From Serratia microhaemolytica (lineage in GTDB: Bacteria > Pseudomonadota > Gammaproteobacteria > Enterobacterales > Enterobacteriaceae), in NCBI RefSeq assembly GCF_004011885.1, contig NZ_SBEF01000037.1:1-33295 (forward strand): a DNA stretch of 33,295 bases, read 5' to 3'. Below, piece after piece: positions 19,679-26,829 of this stretch (its first letter is position 1; the number at the start of each line of letters is the position of its first letter). The translations under genes and the position numbers were made by a program. Below the pieces are notes generated by a model. That model saw only the letters and a program-made list of their open reading frames with translations, had not been told where the DNA came from and did not search any database.

Positions 19679-21910
19679 CTACCTTCCCCTCTTCTTGCTG
19701 GCCTGAGCGGAGAGTGTCGCCAGTGGCTGTGGTTTGCCAATAAAGCTGCCCTGCATATAATCAATACCGAGATTTTTCACTATTTCACGTAACTCTGCTG
19801 AATCCACCCCTTGTGCCACAATAGCGAGTCGACGCATCAGTGCCACCTTACAAATGGAAGCAACGATCTGATAATCCAGTCGACTGGTTAACATGGCTTG
19901 CACAAACTGCGCATCAATTTTTAATGTATTAACCTCCGGAAGTTGCTTGAGGCGCTGATAGCTAGCATAGCCTGTGCCAAAATTATCCAGGCTAATATGG
20001 CAGCCTGCCTGATGTAATTCACGCAGTGAGTTTCTCACCTGTTTCACATCAGGAACCAGATGTGATTCAGTTACCTCCAGGATCAGTTGATACGGCTCGA
20101 TATGGTGGCGACGCAATGCTCGCTGTATATCCTGCGATAGGCTGGAGCGGCACAATGAAGAGGGGGATAAATTTAGCGCAAAACGAACACTGGGCATCGT
20201 CTCTCGCTGGCTGGCAACAAATTTCAGTGTCTGCTCCAACACCCAGCTATCAAGCTGATAAGCCAAACCAAACTCGTGTGCAATGGGCAAAAACTCAGCC
20301 TCCGGCACTGATTTACCATCATCATCCAGCAGCAACGGGTGGATCTCATAGTAACTGTCACCACGTGTACCGAGGATCGGCTGAGCCATCAGCACAACGC
20401 TATTGCTGTCTAGCGCATGCTGGATCAAGTGCAATAATCTGACTTTGCGTTTCATCTCATCTTGCACCACCTGGTGATCTCTTAGCGCACCCTCTGGTCG
20501 CCCGGTATTCAATGAGACCTCCGCCAGTGCGCTTAGCTCACTCAGTAGCAAGTGTAAATGGCTAATATCAGAATAAACCCCACAATAACCGACACCCACT
20601 GCCGGATGGATCGGTAACCCATCACAGACCAAGCGAAAATCCTCCAACACCTGCTGGACTTTTTTCACTCTGGCCTGCTTGTTAAACCCATTCAAGCGCA
20701 ACACCAGATCATAGCCCGGCAGATGGTAAACCCCTTCATCCTGTTCCAATACCTGCCGTAACTTTGTCGCCAGTTCCTGTTTGAAACGGATACGTAGCTG
20801 CATTCCATAGTTACGGCTGAGTAAATCCAGCTCGGTAATGCGCAAAAAGCAGAGTGTCGAACGTGGAACTTTGACTAAATCACGTTTCAAGGCGCGCAAA
20901 TTGGGCAAGCCAATCACCGGATCATTCAGTGAAGCCGCCTGCCCTTTGGCGTAATCCATGCGCTGCCGCGTGTGTACCGCAGAGGTCAATAAAATGCTGA
21001 GGCTAAATACCAGCATGATGGACGAGATCATCATCAAGCTGTGAAGTAAATTATCCCACTGTACATAGCCGGGATAGTTTAAGAACAGCACCAGCAGGCT
21101 GATCGCCCAAACGATGCAATTAAACTGGTAGCCAAAACGTATCCCGCTGTACAGCATCAGCGGTAGCAGTAGCGTCAAACTGTAGTCAGGAACCTGCTGG
21201 CGATATGTCAGCGCCGAAGGATAAACCAGCACCACGAGTAAACCCGTCAATAACAGCAGCCAGAGCTGTAGCTCAGTTTTGGTTACTGAAGGCGCCATTT
21301 CTCCCTTGATACGCCGCCATAACACCTGCGCAAAGCGGGGTTTTTTAATGATGCGCAACAATAGATAGAACAGTTGGCTGGAAGAGAGGCAGGCCATTAA
21401 TATCGCCTGGGAATTAATCATTGCATGTAACCAATTGCCACGCTGAGAGAGCATTCCCAGTTCATCAGGCAGCAGATGCAGCGAGATCACCACCTGTAAG
21501 CTCATGATAAATAATAGTGGCGGCACAAGGATCAACCAGATAAGCCGCTGTTTGCTCAACTTCAATTCCGTGAAGCACAGATAACGTCGGCTACGGTGCT
21601 GCCAGCGATAACCCCACCAGCAAAGGCTTAAACAGAACAGGTAAACCAGTGTAACAATGATGCTAGGTTCTAAGCTGGCGCGGCTGGCATAACGGATAAA
21701 AATGGCTAGCGTGATCCCGAGTAAAGCACGTTCACCATACGCCATCAGCAACGAAAAACAGAGGGCTAACGGCATATAGATCAAGTAGAGTTTGCCATCC
21801 GGCAGCATAATCCGTGGCGAAAGCCAGCCTGCCACCTCAACCAGAAAAAGGCTCATCAGCAACGGCTGTCCCCACCAGCGATCACGCAACTTGTGCCAAA
21901 TTTTCAACAT
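19679..21910 (-). CDS. pdeF: MASE1-GGDEF-EAL protein, PdeF/YfgF type, with altered EAL site
   Basis: A 743-residue membrane protein collinear with E. coli PdeF (YfgF, 747 aa), a c-di-GMP phosphodiesterase encoded beside ppx. An N-terminal MASE1-like region with about eight membrane segments (1-330) is followed by a degenerate GGDEF domain (LPGYDLVLRL in place of the GGDEF motif) and a C-terminal EAL domain (about 485-735). Several EAL catalytic positions differ from active enzymes: EAL/ELL is EIH (Glu522-His524), the DDFG pair is DNFG (Asp642-Asn643), and AEG is AQG (Gln700). Asn in NLS, EVTES and the KID lysine are kept. The ATG at 21910 fits the E. coli N-terminus; an upstream GTG (21952) is possible. 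It may have lost hydrolase activity. Confidence 0.88.
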   Translation of the reverse strand: MLKIWHKLRDRWWGQPLLMSLFLVEVAGWLSPRIMLPDGKLYLIYMPLALCFSLLMAYGERALLGITLAIFIRYASRASLEPSIIVTLVYLFCLSLCWWGYRWQHRSRRYLCFTELKLSKQRLIWLILVPPLLFIMSLQVVISLHLLPDELGMLSQRGNWLHAMINSQAILMACLSSSQLFYLLLRIIKKPRFAQVLWRRIKGEMAPSVTKTELQLWLLLLTGLLVVLVYPSALTYRQQVPDYSLTLLLPLMLYSGIRFGYQFNCIVWAISLLVLFLNYPGYVQWDNLLHSLMMISSIMLVFSLSILLTSAVHTRQRMDYAKGQAASLNDPVIGLPNLRALKRDLVKVPRSTLCFLRITELDLLSRNYGMQLRIRFKQELATKLRQVLEQDEGVYHLPGYDLVLRLNGFNKQARVKKVQQVLEDFRLVCDGLPIHPAVGVGYCGVYSDISHLHLLLSELSALAEVSLNTGRPEGALRDHQVVQDEMKRKVRLLHLIQHALDSNSVVLMAQPILGTRGDSYYEIHPLLLDDDGKSVPEAEFLPIAHEFGLAYQLDSWVLEQTLKFVASQRETMPSVRFALNLSPSSLCRSSLSQDIQRALRRHHIEPYQLILEVTESHLVPDVKQVRNSLRELHQAGCHISLDNFGTGYASYQRLKQLPEVNTLKIDAQFVQAMLTSRLDYQIVASICKVALMRRLAIVAQGVDSAELREIVKNLGIDYMQGSFIGKPQPLATLSAQASKKRGR

Positions 21911-22101
21911 ACTCACCAAGCTATTTTTAGCAAAAAAAACCAACAAAAACACATTTTGAACAATAATAATCTATTTAAACAAAATTAAAAATCACTAAAA
22001 CCGCATTAGTGCAATTCTAATGGCTTATGTGCTGTGGCTATGTGGTGCTTTCATCGCTGCGCCAGCGGCTGCAAATGCGCTCAAAACTCGCTGTCGCCGA
22101 G

Positions 22102-22119
22102 GCAGCCTGACCAGGCTGC
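22102..22119 (-). terminator. Hairpin downstream of the uxuR-type gene
   Basis: GCAGCCTG (22102-22109) and CAGGCTGC (22112-22119) form a perfect 8-bp inverted repeat about 40 bp past the stop of the GntR gene on the minus strand. There is no T-tract directly after it, so the terminator role is tentative. Confidence 0.45.
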
Positions 22120-22159
22120 GTGTGAGAAGTTGGTGATTTTTTAAATCAAAGGGTGAGAT

Positions 22160-22909
22160 TCAAGGGAAAAGGTAGCCATCAAATTTCGGATCATCAACAT
22201 CTGACAGTTTAAACAGCACCTGTTTCACATTCTCTAAATGCTCCCACATCGCTTTGCGCGCCGCTTCGGGTGAACGTTTTTGCAGCGCAACCAAAATACG
22301 CTCGTGATCCAGCAACCAGGCTTGGCGATAATCCTGATTCGTGATGCGCGAGTGTAGCTGGCGCCACATAGAACTTTGGTGACGCCGTAACCAGAGATCG
22401 TTAGCGATATCAGCCAGAATGCTGTTCTGTGATGCTTCGGCAATGATCAGATGAAACAGCTCATCGCTGTCATAATCACCCGCGCCAGATTCAAGACGCT
22501 GTCTTTCGGTATTGAGCGCATCACGCAGACGCTGAATATCACTTTTGGTAATGTGTCTGGCGGCCACCGCAGCTATTTCACTTTCAACGACCTGGCGCGC
22601 TTGCAGCAACTCAAATGGCCCGATATCTGAGCTGGCACGCGGTGTGGCAGTGTGAGCCGTTTGGCTCTCTTGATGGGGAATACCAATCAGATAGACACCT
22701 GATCCTTTGCGTACTTCCACCAGCCCCCGGATCTCTAGCATGATGATCGCCTCACGCACCACTGAGCGGCTTACTCTCATCTCTTCTGCAATGTCCCGCT
22801 CTGGGGGTAAACGGTCACCTAGCTTGAATTCGCCTTTTAAAATACGCTGTTGCAGTGAACAAGCGATCTGTTGGTACAATCTTTTCGGTTGCGACATTGC
22901 GCTGTTCAT
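22160..22909 (-). CDS. uxuR: GntR/FadR-family regulator, UxuR/ExuR type
   Basis: A 249-residue transcription factor. The N-terminal winged helix-turn-helix (about 8-75: LYQQIACSLQQRILKGEFKLGDRLPPERDIAEEMRVSRSVVREAIIMLEIRGLVEVRKGSGVYL) and the C-terminal FCD ligand-binding domain (about 100-235) are typical of FadR-type GntR proteins. GPFELLQARQVVESEIA and the C-terminal MWEHLENVKQ...DDPKFDGYLF match E. coli UxuR better than ExuR. UxuR and ExuR repress hexuronate genes and are relieved by uronates such as fructuronate. It lies downstream of the glucuronidase gene on the same strand, 204 bp away, with its own likely promoter and palindrome, and probably controls the surrounding cluster. A specific local regulator rather than the genome's true uxuR is equally possible. 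Confidence 0.8.
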   Translation of the reverse strand: MNSAMSQPKRLYQQIACSLQQRILKGEFKLGDRLPPERDIAEEMRVSRSVVREAIIMLEIRGLVEVRKGSGVYLIGIPHQESQTAHTATPRASSDIGPFELLQARQVVESEIAAVAARHITKSDIQRLRDALNTERQRLESGAGDYDSDELFHLIIAEASQNSILADIANDLWLRRHQSSMWRQLHSRITNQDYRQAWLLDHERILVALQKRSPEAARKAMWEHLENVKQVLFKLSDVDDPKFDGYLFP

Positions 22910-23005
22910 GGATGTTCTCGCCAGTGTTCTTTCTTGTCAGCGGTTAGGGTAAGTGAGCGCTGATAGTTCGTCAAATAGTGTGTTAGCCTATCCTATGACA
23001 AAATA

Positions 23006-23047
23006 ACAGATTATTATCTGTCCAAATTGCCATAGTGTCGCATATTA
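23006..23047 (-). promoter_or_regulatory. Candidate promoter and operator of the uxuR-type gene
   Basis: On the minus strand GCGACA, 17 nt and GATAAT form a plausible sigma-70 promoter, in a 204-bp gap (22910-23113) that otherwise shows nothing. A perfect 16-bp palindrome, ACAGAT-TATT-ATCTGT (23006-23021), overlaps the -10, suiting repression or autoregulation. It does not resemble the TTGGT/ACCAA sites near dctPQM. Confidence 0.5.
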
Positions 23048-23113
23048 ACCACAAAATGCCCGTTGACTGTCGCTCAATCCCAGCTTAACGTGATGCGCTC
23101 GGTCCAGCCTCTG

Positions 23114-24931
23114 CTACTCGTGATACGATGAGCGCGATTTCAACTTGGCATAAAACTCAGCCAGTAGGTGAAAAGCCTGCTTTTTGGTGACCTTATCATT
23201 TGCAATTAATCCCTTGCGATTCCAGCCGCGTTGAAAAACATTCTGTCGCCGTTCCACCCGAAACTCATATAAGATCCAAGGCGAGATGCCTTTTATGTAA
23301 TCCATTTTGGCCAAGTAGTCGATCTGCTTGCGATAAACTTCACTCATATAAGATTCACTGAACAAGCCGCTGGTCGGAGCGCCTTCGCCAATAAAACCAT
23401 CAGCACCGGTTTCTGAAATCACGACCGGTTTTGACGGATTTGAGTTCTCACCGAGCGCCAGCAAATCATCAAAATTCTCTTCATACCAGCCGTAATACTC
23501 ATTAATACCTATCAGATCAAGGTGTTCAGCCAAACGATCTTCGATCCGATTTTGCGCATGGTTAACCAAACAGGCAGCCGAAACCAACCGGCAAGGATCA
23601 TAGCGACGGGCGGTGTTAACCAGCTCGGCCATGAAACCCAGGCGTGCATCGGTGTCGGCATTCTCATTACCGACCGACCAGATGATAACGCTGGCGCGGT
23701 TGCGATCGCGCTTAATCATCTCGATCAGTTGGTTTTCTGCGTCACGATAAGTGGCAGGATTCTGGAAATCAATCGCCCAGTAAACCGGGATCTCGGCCCA
23801 GATCAATAGCCCCAACTCATCAGCCAACTGAGTAGCCCACTCATGGTGGGTATAGTGAGCGAAGCGTAGATAGTTGCAGTTTAACTGTTTAGCATGGTGA
23901 AAACGGCGTTTAAGATCATCCATTGTCACCACTTTACCCAGCGCTACGTCATCCTCATGTACGCTGATCCCACGCAAGAAGATGCTGGTACCATTTAACA
24001 AGATTTCTGTACCGTTGACCTCAATTTGGCGAAAACCGACCCGATCGGTGACGCGATCTTGTGCAAACTCTGCAACTACGGTGTAAAGTTTCGGCCGTTC
24101 AGGAGACCACAATTCAGGTTCAGCGTTGATCTCAATCGACCCTTTGCCCGCTGTCAGCATAATCGTGCATCTGAGGTTGAGTTCAGCAATGCTCACCACA
24201 ACCTGCGGGTGATCACTGTCAACTTCACCCTCGGTTTCAACATCAATATGGATTTGATTATATTGCCGATTAGGAACCAGGTAGAGGTGTAGATCACGGA
24301 TCAACGCACCGGGCGTGCGCACAATCTCAATATCACGATAAATACCGCCATAGTTGAACCAGTCAGTATTACGCATCGGCACACGATCCAGCGTGCGGCT
24401 GTTATTGACACAGCACATGATCCAGTTGCGGCCAATACGCAACTTGCCGGTAAATTCGGCAAACAGTGGTGTCGAACCGCCGTAGTGATTACCGATAAAT
24501 TCACCGTTAATAAATACTTTGCAGTCATACTGTGCTGCACCAATACGCAAAAAAACCCGTTCATCGGCACTGTTGGGCTGGTATTCCCATGCGCGGGTAT
24601 ACCAAGCACTGCCCTCAAAAAAGTACCACTCCTTTTTCTGCATCTGCCAACAGGAAGGAACCGGAATGGTTTCACCGACATAGGGATCATAATCCCAAGG
24701 CTCAGTGCGCTGTTCGGCCGGAGTTGGCTGCATCTGATACCAACGCTGACGCAAACCGGTATCCAACAGGTCGACAGCAAAGTTCCAGTCACCATTCAGT
24801 GACTCCCGCTGGCGTCCGCCGATAAACAGCATATTACGATGGTTCAGGTTTTGCAGATTAAATGGCAGATCATACTGCTCATCATGTAGGCAATTGATAG
24901 CATTCTCTGCCAAGTGTGAGCGTTCCAGCAT
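23114..24931 (-). CDS. uidA: Beta-glucuronidase, GH2 family
   Basis: A 605-residue glycoside hydrolase of family 2, close in length to E. coli UidA (603). Domains: N-terminal sugar-binding jelly roll (about 1-190), Ig-like domain (about 190-285), and TIM barrel (about 290-600). The acid/base is Glu423 (WSVGNEN), the nucleophile Glu507 (VISETGADG), and the carboxylate-recognising NxK motif that marks glucuronidases is Asn571-Arg-Lys573; these correspond to E. coli Glu413, Glu504 and Asn566/Lys568. There is no signal peptide, so it acts in the cytoplasm on imported glucuronides, releasing D-glucuronate. The ribosome binding site AGGGGA precedes the ATG. It lies 77 bp downstream of dctP and upstream of the GntR gene, probably co-transcribed with dctP. 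Activity on related uronides cannot be excluded. Confidence 0.88.
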   Translation of the reverse strand: MLERSHLAENAINCLHDEQYDLPFNLQNLNHRNMLFIGGRQRESLNGDWNFAVDLLDTGLRQRWYQMQPTPAEQRTEPWDYDPYVGETIPVPSCWQMQKKEWYFFEGSAWYTRAWEYQPNSADERVFLRIGAAQYDCKVFINGEFIGNHYGGSTPLFAEFTGKLRIGRNWIMCCVNNSRTLDRVPMRNTDWFNYGGIYRDIEIVRTPGALIRDLHLYLVPNRQYNQIHIDVETEGEVDSDHPQVVVSIAELNLRCTIMLTAGKGSIEINAEPELWSPERPKLYTVVAEFAQDRVTDRVGFRQIEVNGTEILLNGTSIFLRGISVHEDDVALGKVVTMDDLKRRFHHAKQLNCNYLRFAHYTHHEWATQLADELGLLIWAEIPVYWAIDFQNPATYRDAENQLIEMIKRDRNRASVIIWSVGNENADTDARLGFMAELVNTARRYDPCRLVSAACLVNHAQNRIEDRLAEHLDLIGINEYYGWYEENFDDLLALGENSNPSKPVVISETGADGFIGEGAPTSGLFSESYMSEVYRKQIDYLAKMDYIKGISPWILYEFRVERRQNVFQRGWNRKGLIANDKVTKKQAFHLLAEFYAKLKSRSSYHE

Positions 24932-24960
24932 GGTGATCCCCTAAATTCGGCAGGCAAGGC

Positions 24961-24992
24961 GATGATGAGCAGCGAATAGGCTACCCATCATC
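24961..24992 (-). other. Imperfect hairpin between dctP and uidA
   Basis: GATGATG (24961-24967) and CATCATC (24986-24992) form a 7-bp inverted repeat with an 18-nt loop in the 77-bp gap. It could stabilise the dctP part of the message, since binding-protein mRNAs are often made in excess, but the evidence is structural only and weak. Confidence 0.3.
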
Positions 24993-25008
24993 ATATCGTC
25001 ATCAGTTG

Positions 25009-25992
25009 TTATTTGCTGTTCGCCAACAGATCAATACTGCGTACATAGTTGGCAATCACCGGGTTATTCAGCGCTGCATCATGCATCGGTTTAACCGCAT
25101 TGATAAATGCTTGCTTATCAACACGAACAAATCGAACACCCATTGCCGATTTAGCTTGTTCGATCGAACGCTGAGTCATCTCTGTCCATAGCTTTTTGTG
25201 AAATTCCATTGACTCTAAAGCCGCCTTTTTCAGCGCCTGTTGATCTTGTGGCTTAAGTTGCTGCCAAGTTTTGGTGCTGATCACTAACACATCCGGGATC
25301 ATGGTGTGTTCATCTAAGCTGAAAATTTTTGCCACTTCACCATGACGTGCTGTGGTCAATGCGGTTTCATTATTCTCGGCACCATCGACAACCCCCTGTT
25401 GCAGCGCGGTATATAGCTCACCATAAGCCAGCGGAGTTGGCGCTCCGCCCATCATCTTCACCATTTCGACCGCAGTTGGGCTTGGCTGAACCCTGATTTT
25501 TAATCCTTTAAGATCAGTTGGAGTACGGATCTCTTTATTGGCATAGAAACTTCGTGCGCCGGCATCGTAATAGGTCAAACCAATAAAGCCCTTCTTTTCT
25601 GACGCCAGCAAAATTTTCTCGCCCACATCAGCCTGCATCGCACGGTAGTAGTGATCGCGATCGATAAACAGATAAGGAATATTGAAGGCACCATAGGCCG
25701 GCTCAAATGCTTCCAGCTCACTGGCATTCGATTTAGCCAGCTGTAGCGCACCATTCTGCAGCAGCTCCATCGATTCACGTTGGGTGCCGAGTTGACCATT
25801 AGGATAGATCCGCACCCGGATCTCACCGTTTGAGTACTCTTTCGCCTTATCCGCCATGTATTGCATCGACTTGTGTACCGGATGATCACGGTCTTGGTTA
25901 TGGCTGAGTTTAAGTGTTGTGACTGCAAAAGCAGGAAAAGTGAGTGTGCTAGCCAGCGTACAAATGGCTAATAGCTTTTTGTTCAACCCCAT
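25009..25992 (-). CDS. dctP: TRAP transporter substrate-binding protein (DctP family)
   Basis: A 327-residue periplasmic binding protein. A signal peptide of about 23 residues ends at FPAFA before VTTLKLSHNQ. The DctP fold follows with the family markers MELLQNGALQLA, the helix-hinge DLKGLKIRVQPS with Arg167 (the residue that in this family clamps the ligand carboxylate), Arg147 (GARSFY), and ALQQGVVDGAENN with Asn207. The look of this region resembles uronate- and sugar-acid-binding TRAP proteins. Ribosome binding site GGAGG lies 5 nt before the ATG. It is divergent from dctQM, an unusual split, and upstream of uidA on its own strand. The ligand is probably a uronate or glucuronide by context; this is inference. 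Confidence 0.93.
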   Translation of the reverse strand: MGLNKKLLAICTLASTLTFPAFAVTTLKLSHNQDRDHPVHKSMQYMADKAKEYSNGEIRVRIYPNGQLGTQRESMELLQNGALQLAKSNASELEAFEPAYGAFNIPYLFIDRDHYYRAMQADVGEKILLASEKKGFIGLTYYDAGARSFYANKEIRTPTDLKGLKIRVQPSPTAVEMVKMMGGAPTPLAYGELYTALQQGVVDGAENNETALTTARHGEVAKIFSLDEHTMIPDVLVISTKTWQQLKPQDQQALKKAALESMEFHKKLWTEMTQRSIEQAKSAMGVRFVRVDKQAFINAVKPMHDAALNNPVIANYVRSIDLLANSK

Positions 25993-26035
25993 TGGAGCCT
26001 CCGTACATTTATTGTCGGTCAGTCAGCCGTGGCAC

Positions 26036-26051
26036 TTGGTTAACCAGATTG
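26036..26051. promoter_or_regulatory. Candidate UxuR/ExuR-type operator, site 1
   Basis: TTGGTTAACCAGATTG contains the perfect palindrome TGGTTAACCA (26037-26046). UxuR and ExuR of E. coli bind ATTGGTATACCAAT-like sites, so the half-site TTGGT/ACCA fits the neighbouring UxuR-type regulator. It lies 44 bp upstream of the dctP start codon. Confidence 0.55.
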
Positions 26052-26130
26052 AGCTGCTTGCTTAAAAAGAACAGGTTACGCCGGCAATGTGACGCACAAT
26101 TGCACCATTTTCAATCAAAAAAACCGCACA

Positions 26131-26176
26131 GGTTGACCAATATCACACTTTGGTTAACTGGATTGGCCGGACCAAT
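26131..26176. promoter_or_regulatory. Candidate UxuR/ExuR-type operators, sites 2-4
   Basis: Three further TTGGT/ACCAA-like elements stand close together: GGTTGACCAA (26131-26140), TTGGTTAACTGGATTG (26150-26165, matching site 1 at 14 of 16 positions), and ATTGG-CCGGA-CCAAT (26162-26176, one base longer between half-sites than the consensus). They lie just upstream of the CRP site. Which is the true operator cannot be decided from the sequence. Confidence 0.5.
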
Positions 26177-26180
26177 TTAG

Positions 26181-26198
26181 TTGTGAGCTTGATCACAA
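26181..26198. promoter_or_regulatory. CRP-cAMP binding site
   Basis: TTGTGAGCTTGATCACAA is a perfect match to TGTGA-N6-TCACA with fully symmetric 6-bp arms. It is the best regulatory site in the window and implies glucose-repressed expression of dctQM, possibly of dctP too. Confidence 0.88.
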
Positions 26199-26292
26199 GA
26201 TGAAGCATTACTTTGTGGTTAAATCGCGGACACCTTGATTTTGTATTTATTTTTACAAGAGTAGCCAATGAGTTGCTGCTCTGGAGGTTCTG

Positions 26293-26814
26293 ATGAACAG
26301 ACTCATCACCATCATGAATAGCGTGTTGTCGTGGTGCTGCATCTCATTGAGCAGTGTGTTGGTACTCTGCGTCTCATGGCAGGTGTTTTCGCGCTATGTG
26401 CTAAACAATCCAAGCACCTCGACCGATGAGATCGCGCGCTTTCTGTTTATCTGGGTTGGCTTAATGGGGGCCGCCTATACCATGGGGCAGAAACGTCACT
26501 TGGCAATCGACCTGCTGGCAATGAAACTGGAAAAAAAACCGCTGCAACTCAGCAACCTGAATATATTGATTAGCTTGCTTAGCCTCTGTTTTGCCTGCGT
26601 GATCATGATCTACGGCGGTAGCAAGTTAATGCTGAAAACATTGGCCACTGGCCAGATCTCACCAGCGCTGGGCATTGAGATGGGGCTGGTCTACGCTGCC
26701 GTGCCGTTAAGCGGCCTATTGATGATGATCTACATTCTGCGCGACCTGTTCGAATTAATTGTTAAACGCCAACAGTTGATTTCGCCCACTGAAACAAAAA
26801 CACATATTAACTAA
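26293..26814 (+). CDS. dctQ: TRAP transporter small permease (DctQ family)
   Basis: A 173-residue inner-membrane protein with four predicted membrane segments (about 13-33, 50-70, 90-112, 130-152), the pattern of the DctQ subunit. WQVFSRYVLNNPSTSTDEIARFLFIWVGLMGAAY is the family signature. DctQ partners DctM to form the sodium-driven membrane complex served by DctP. GGAGG precedes the ATG with 5-nt spacing. dctM follows 15 bp after the stop. Expression is likely activated by CRP from the site at 26181-26198. Confidence 0.95.
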   Translation: MNRLITIMNSVLSWCCISLSSVLVLCVSWQVFSRYVLNNPSTSTDEIARFLFIWVGLMGAAYTMGQKRHLAIDLLAMKLEKKPLQLSNLNILISLLSLCFACVIMIYGGSKLMLKTLATGQISPALGIEMGLVYAAVPLSGLLMMIYILRDLFELIVKRQQLISPTETKTHIN

Positions 26815-26829
26815 ATAAGGGATATCACC

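Larger units (their letters stand above)
25993..26292. promoter_or_regulatory. Divergent control region between dctP and dctQM
   Basis: This 300-bp region holds several dyads built on TTGGT/ACCAA half-sites and a perfect CRP site, each listed separately. Downstream of the CRP site, TTAAAT at 26219-26224 is a possible -10 for dctQM, placing CRP near -41.5 (class II). The dctP-side promoter is not clear; site 1 would overlap its transcript start or early leader. The combination points to catabolite activation plus a GntR-type repressor acting on both arms. Confidence 0.65.
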
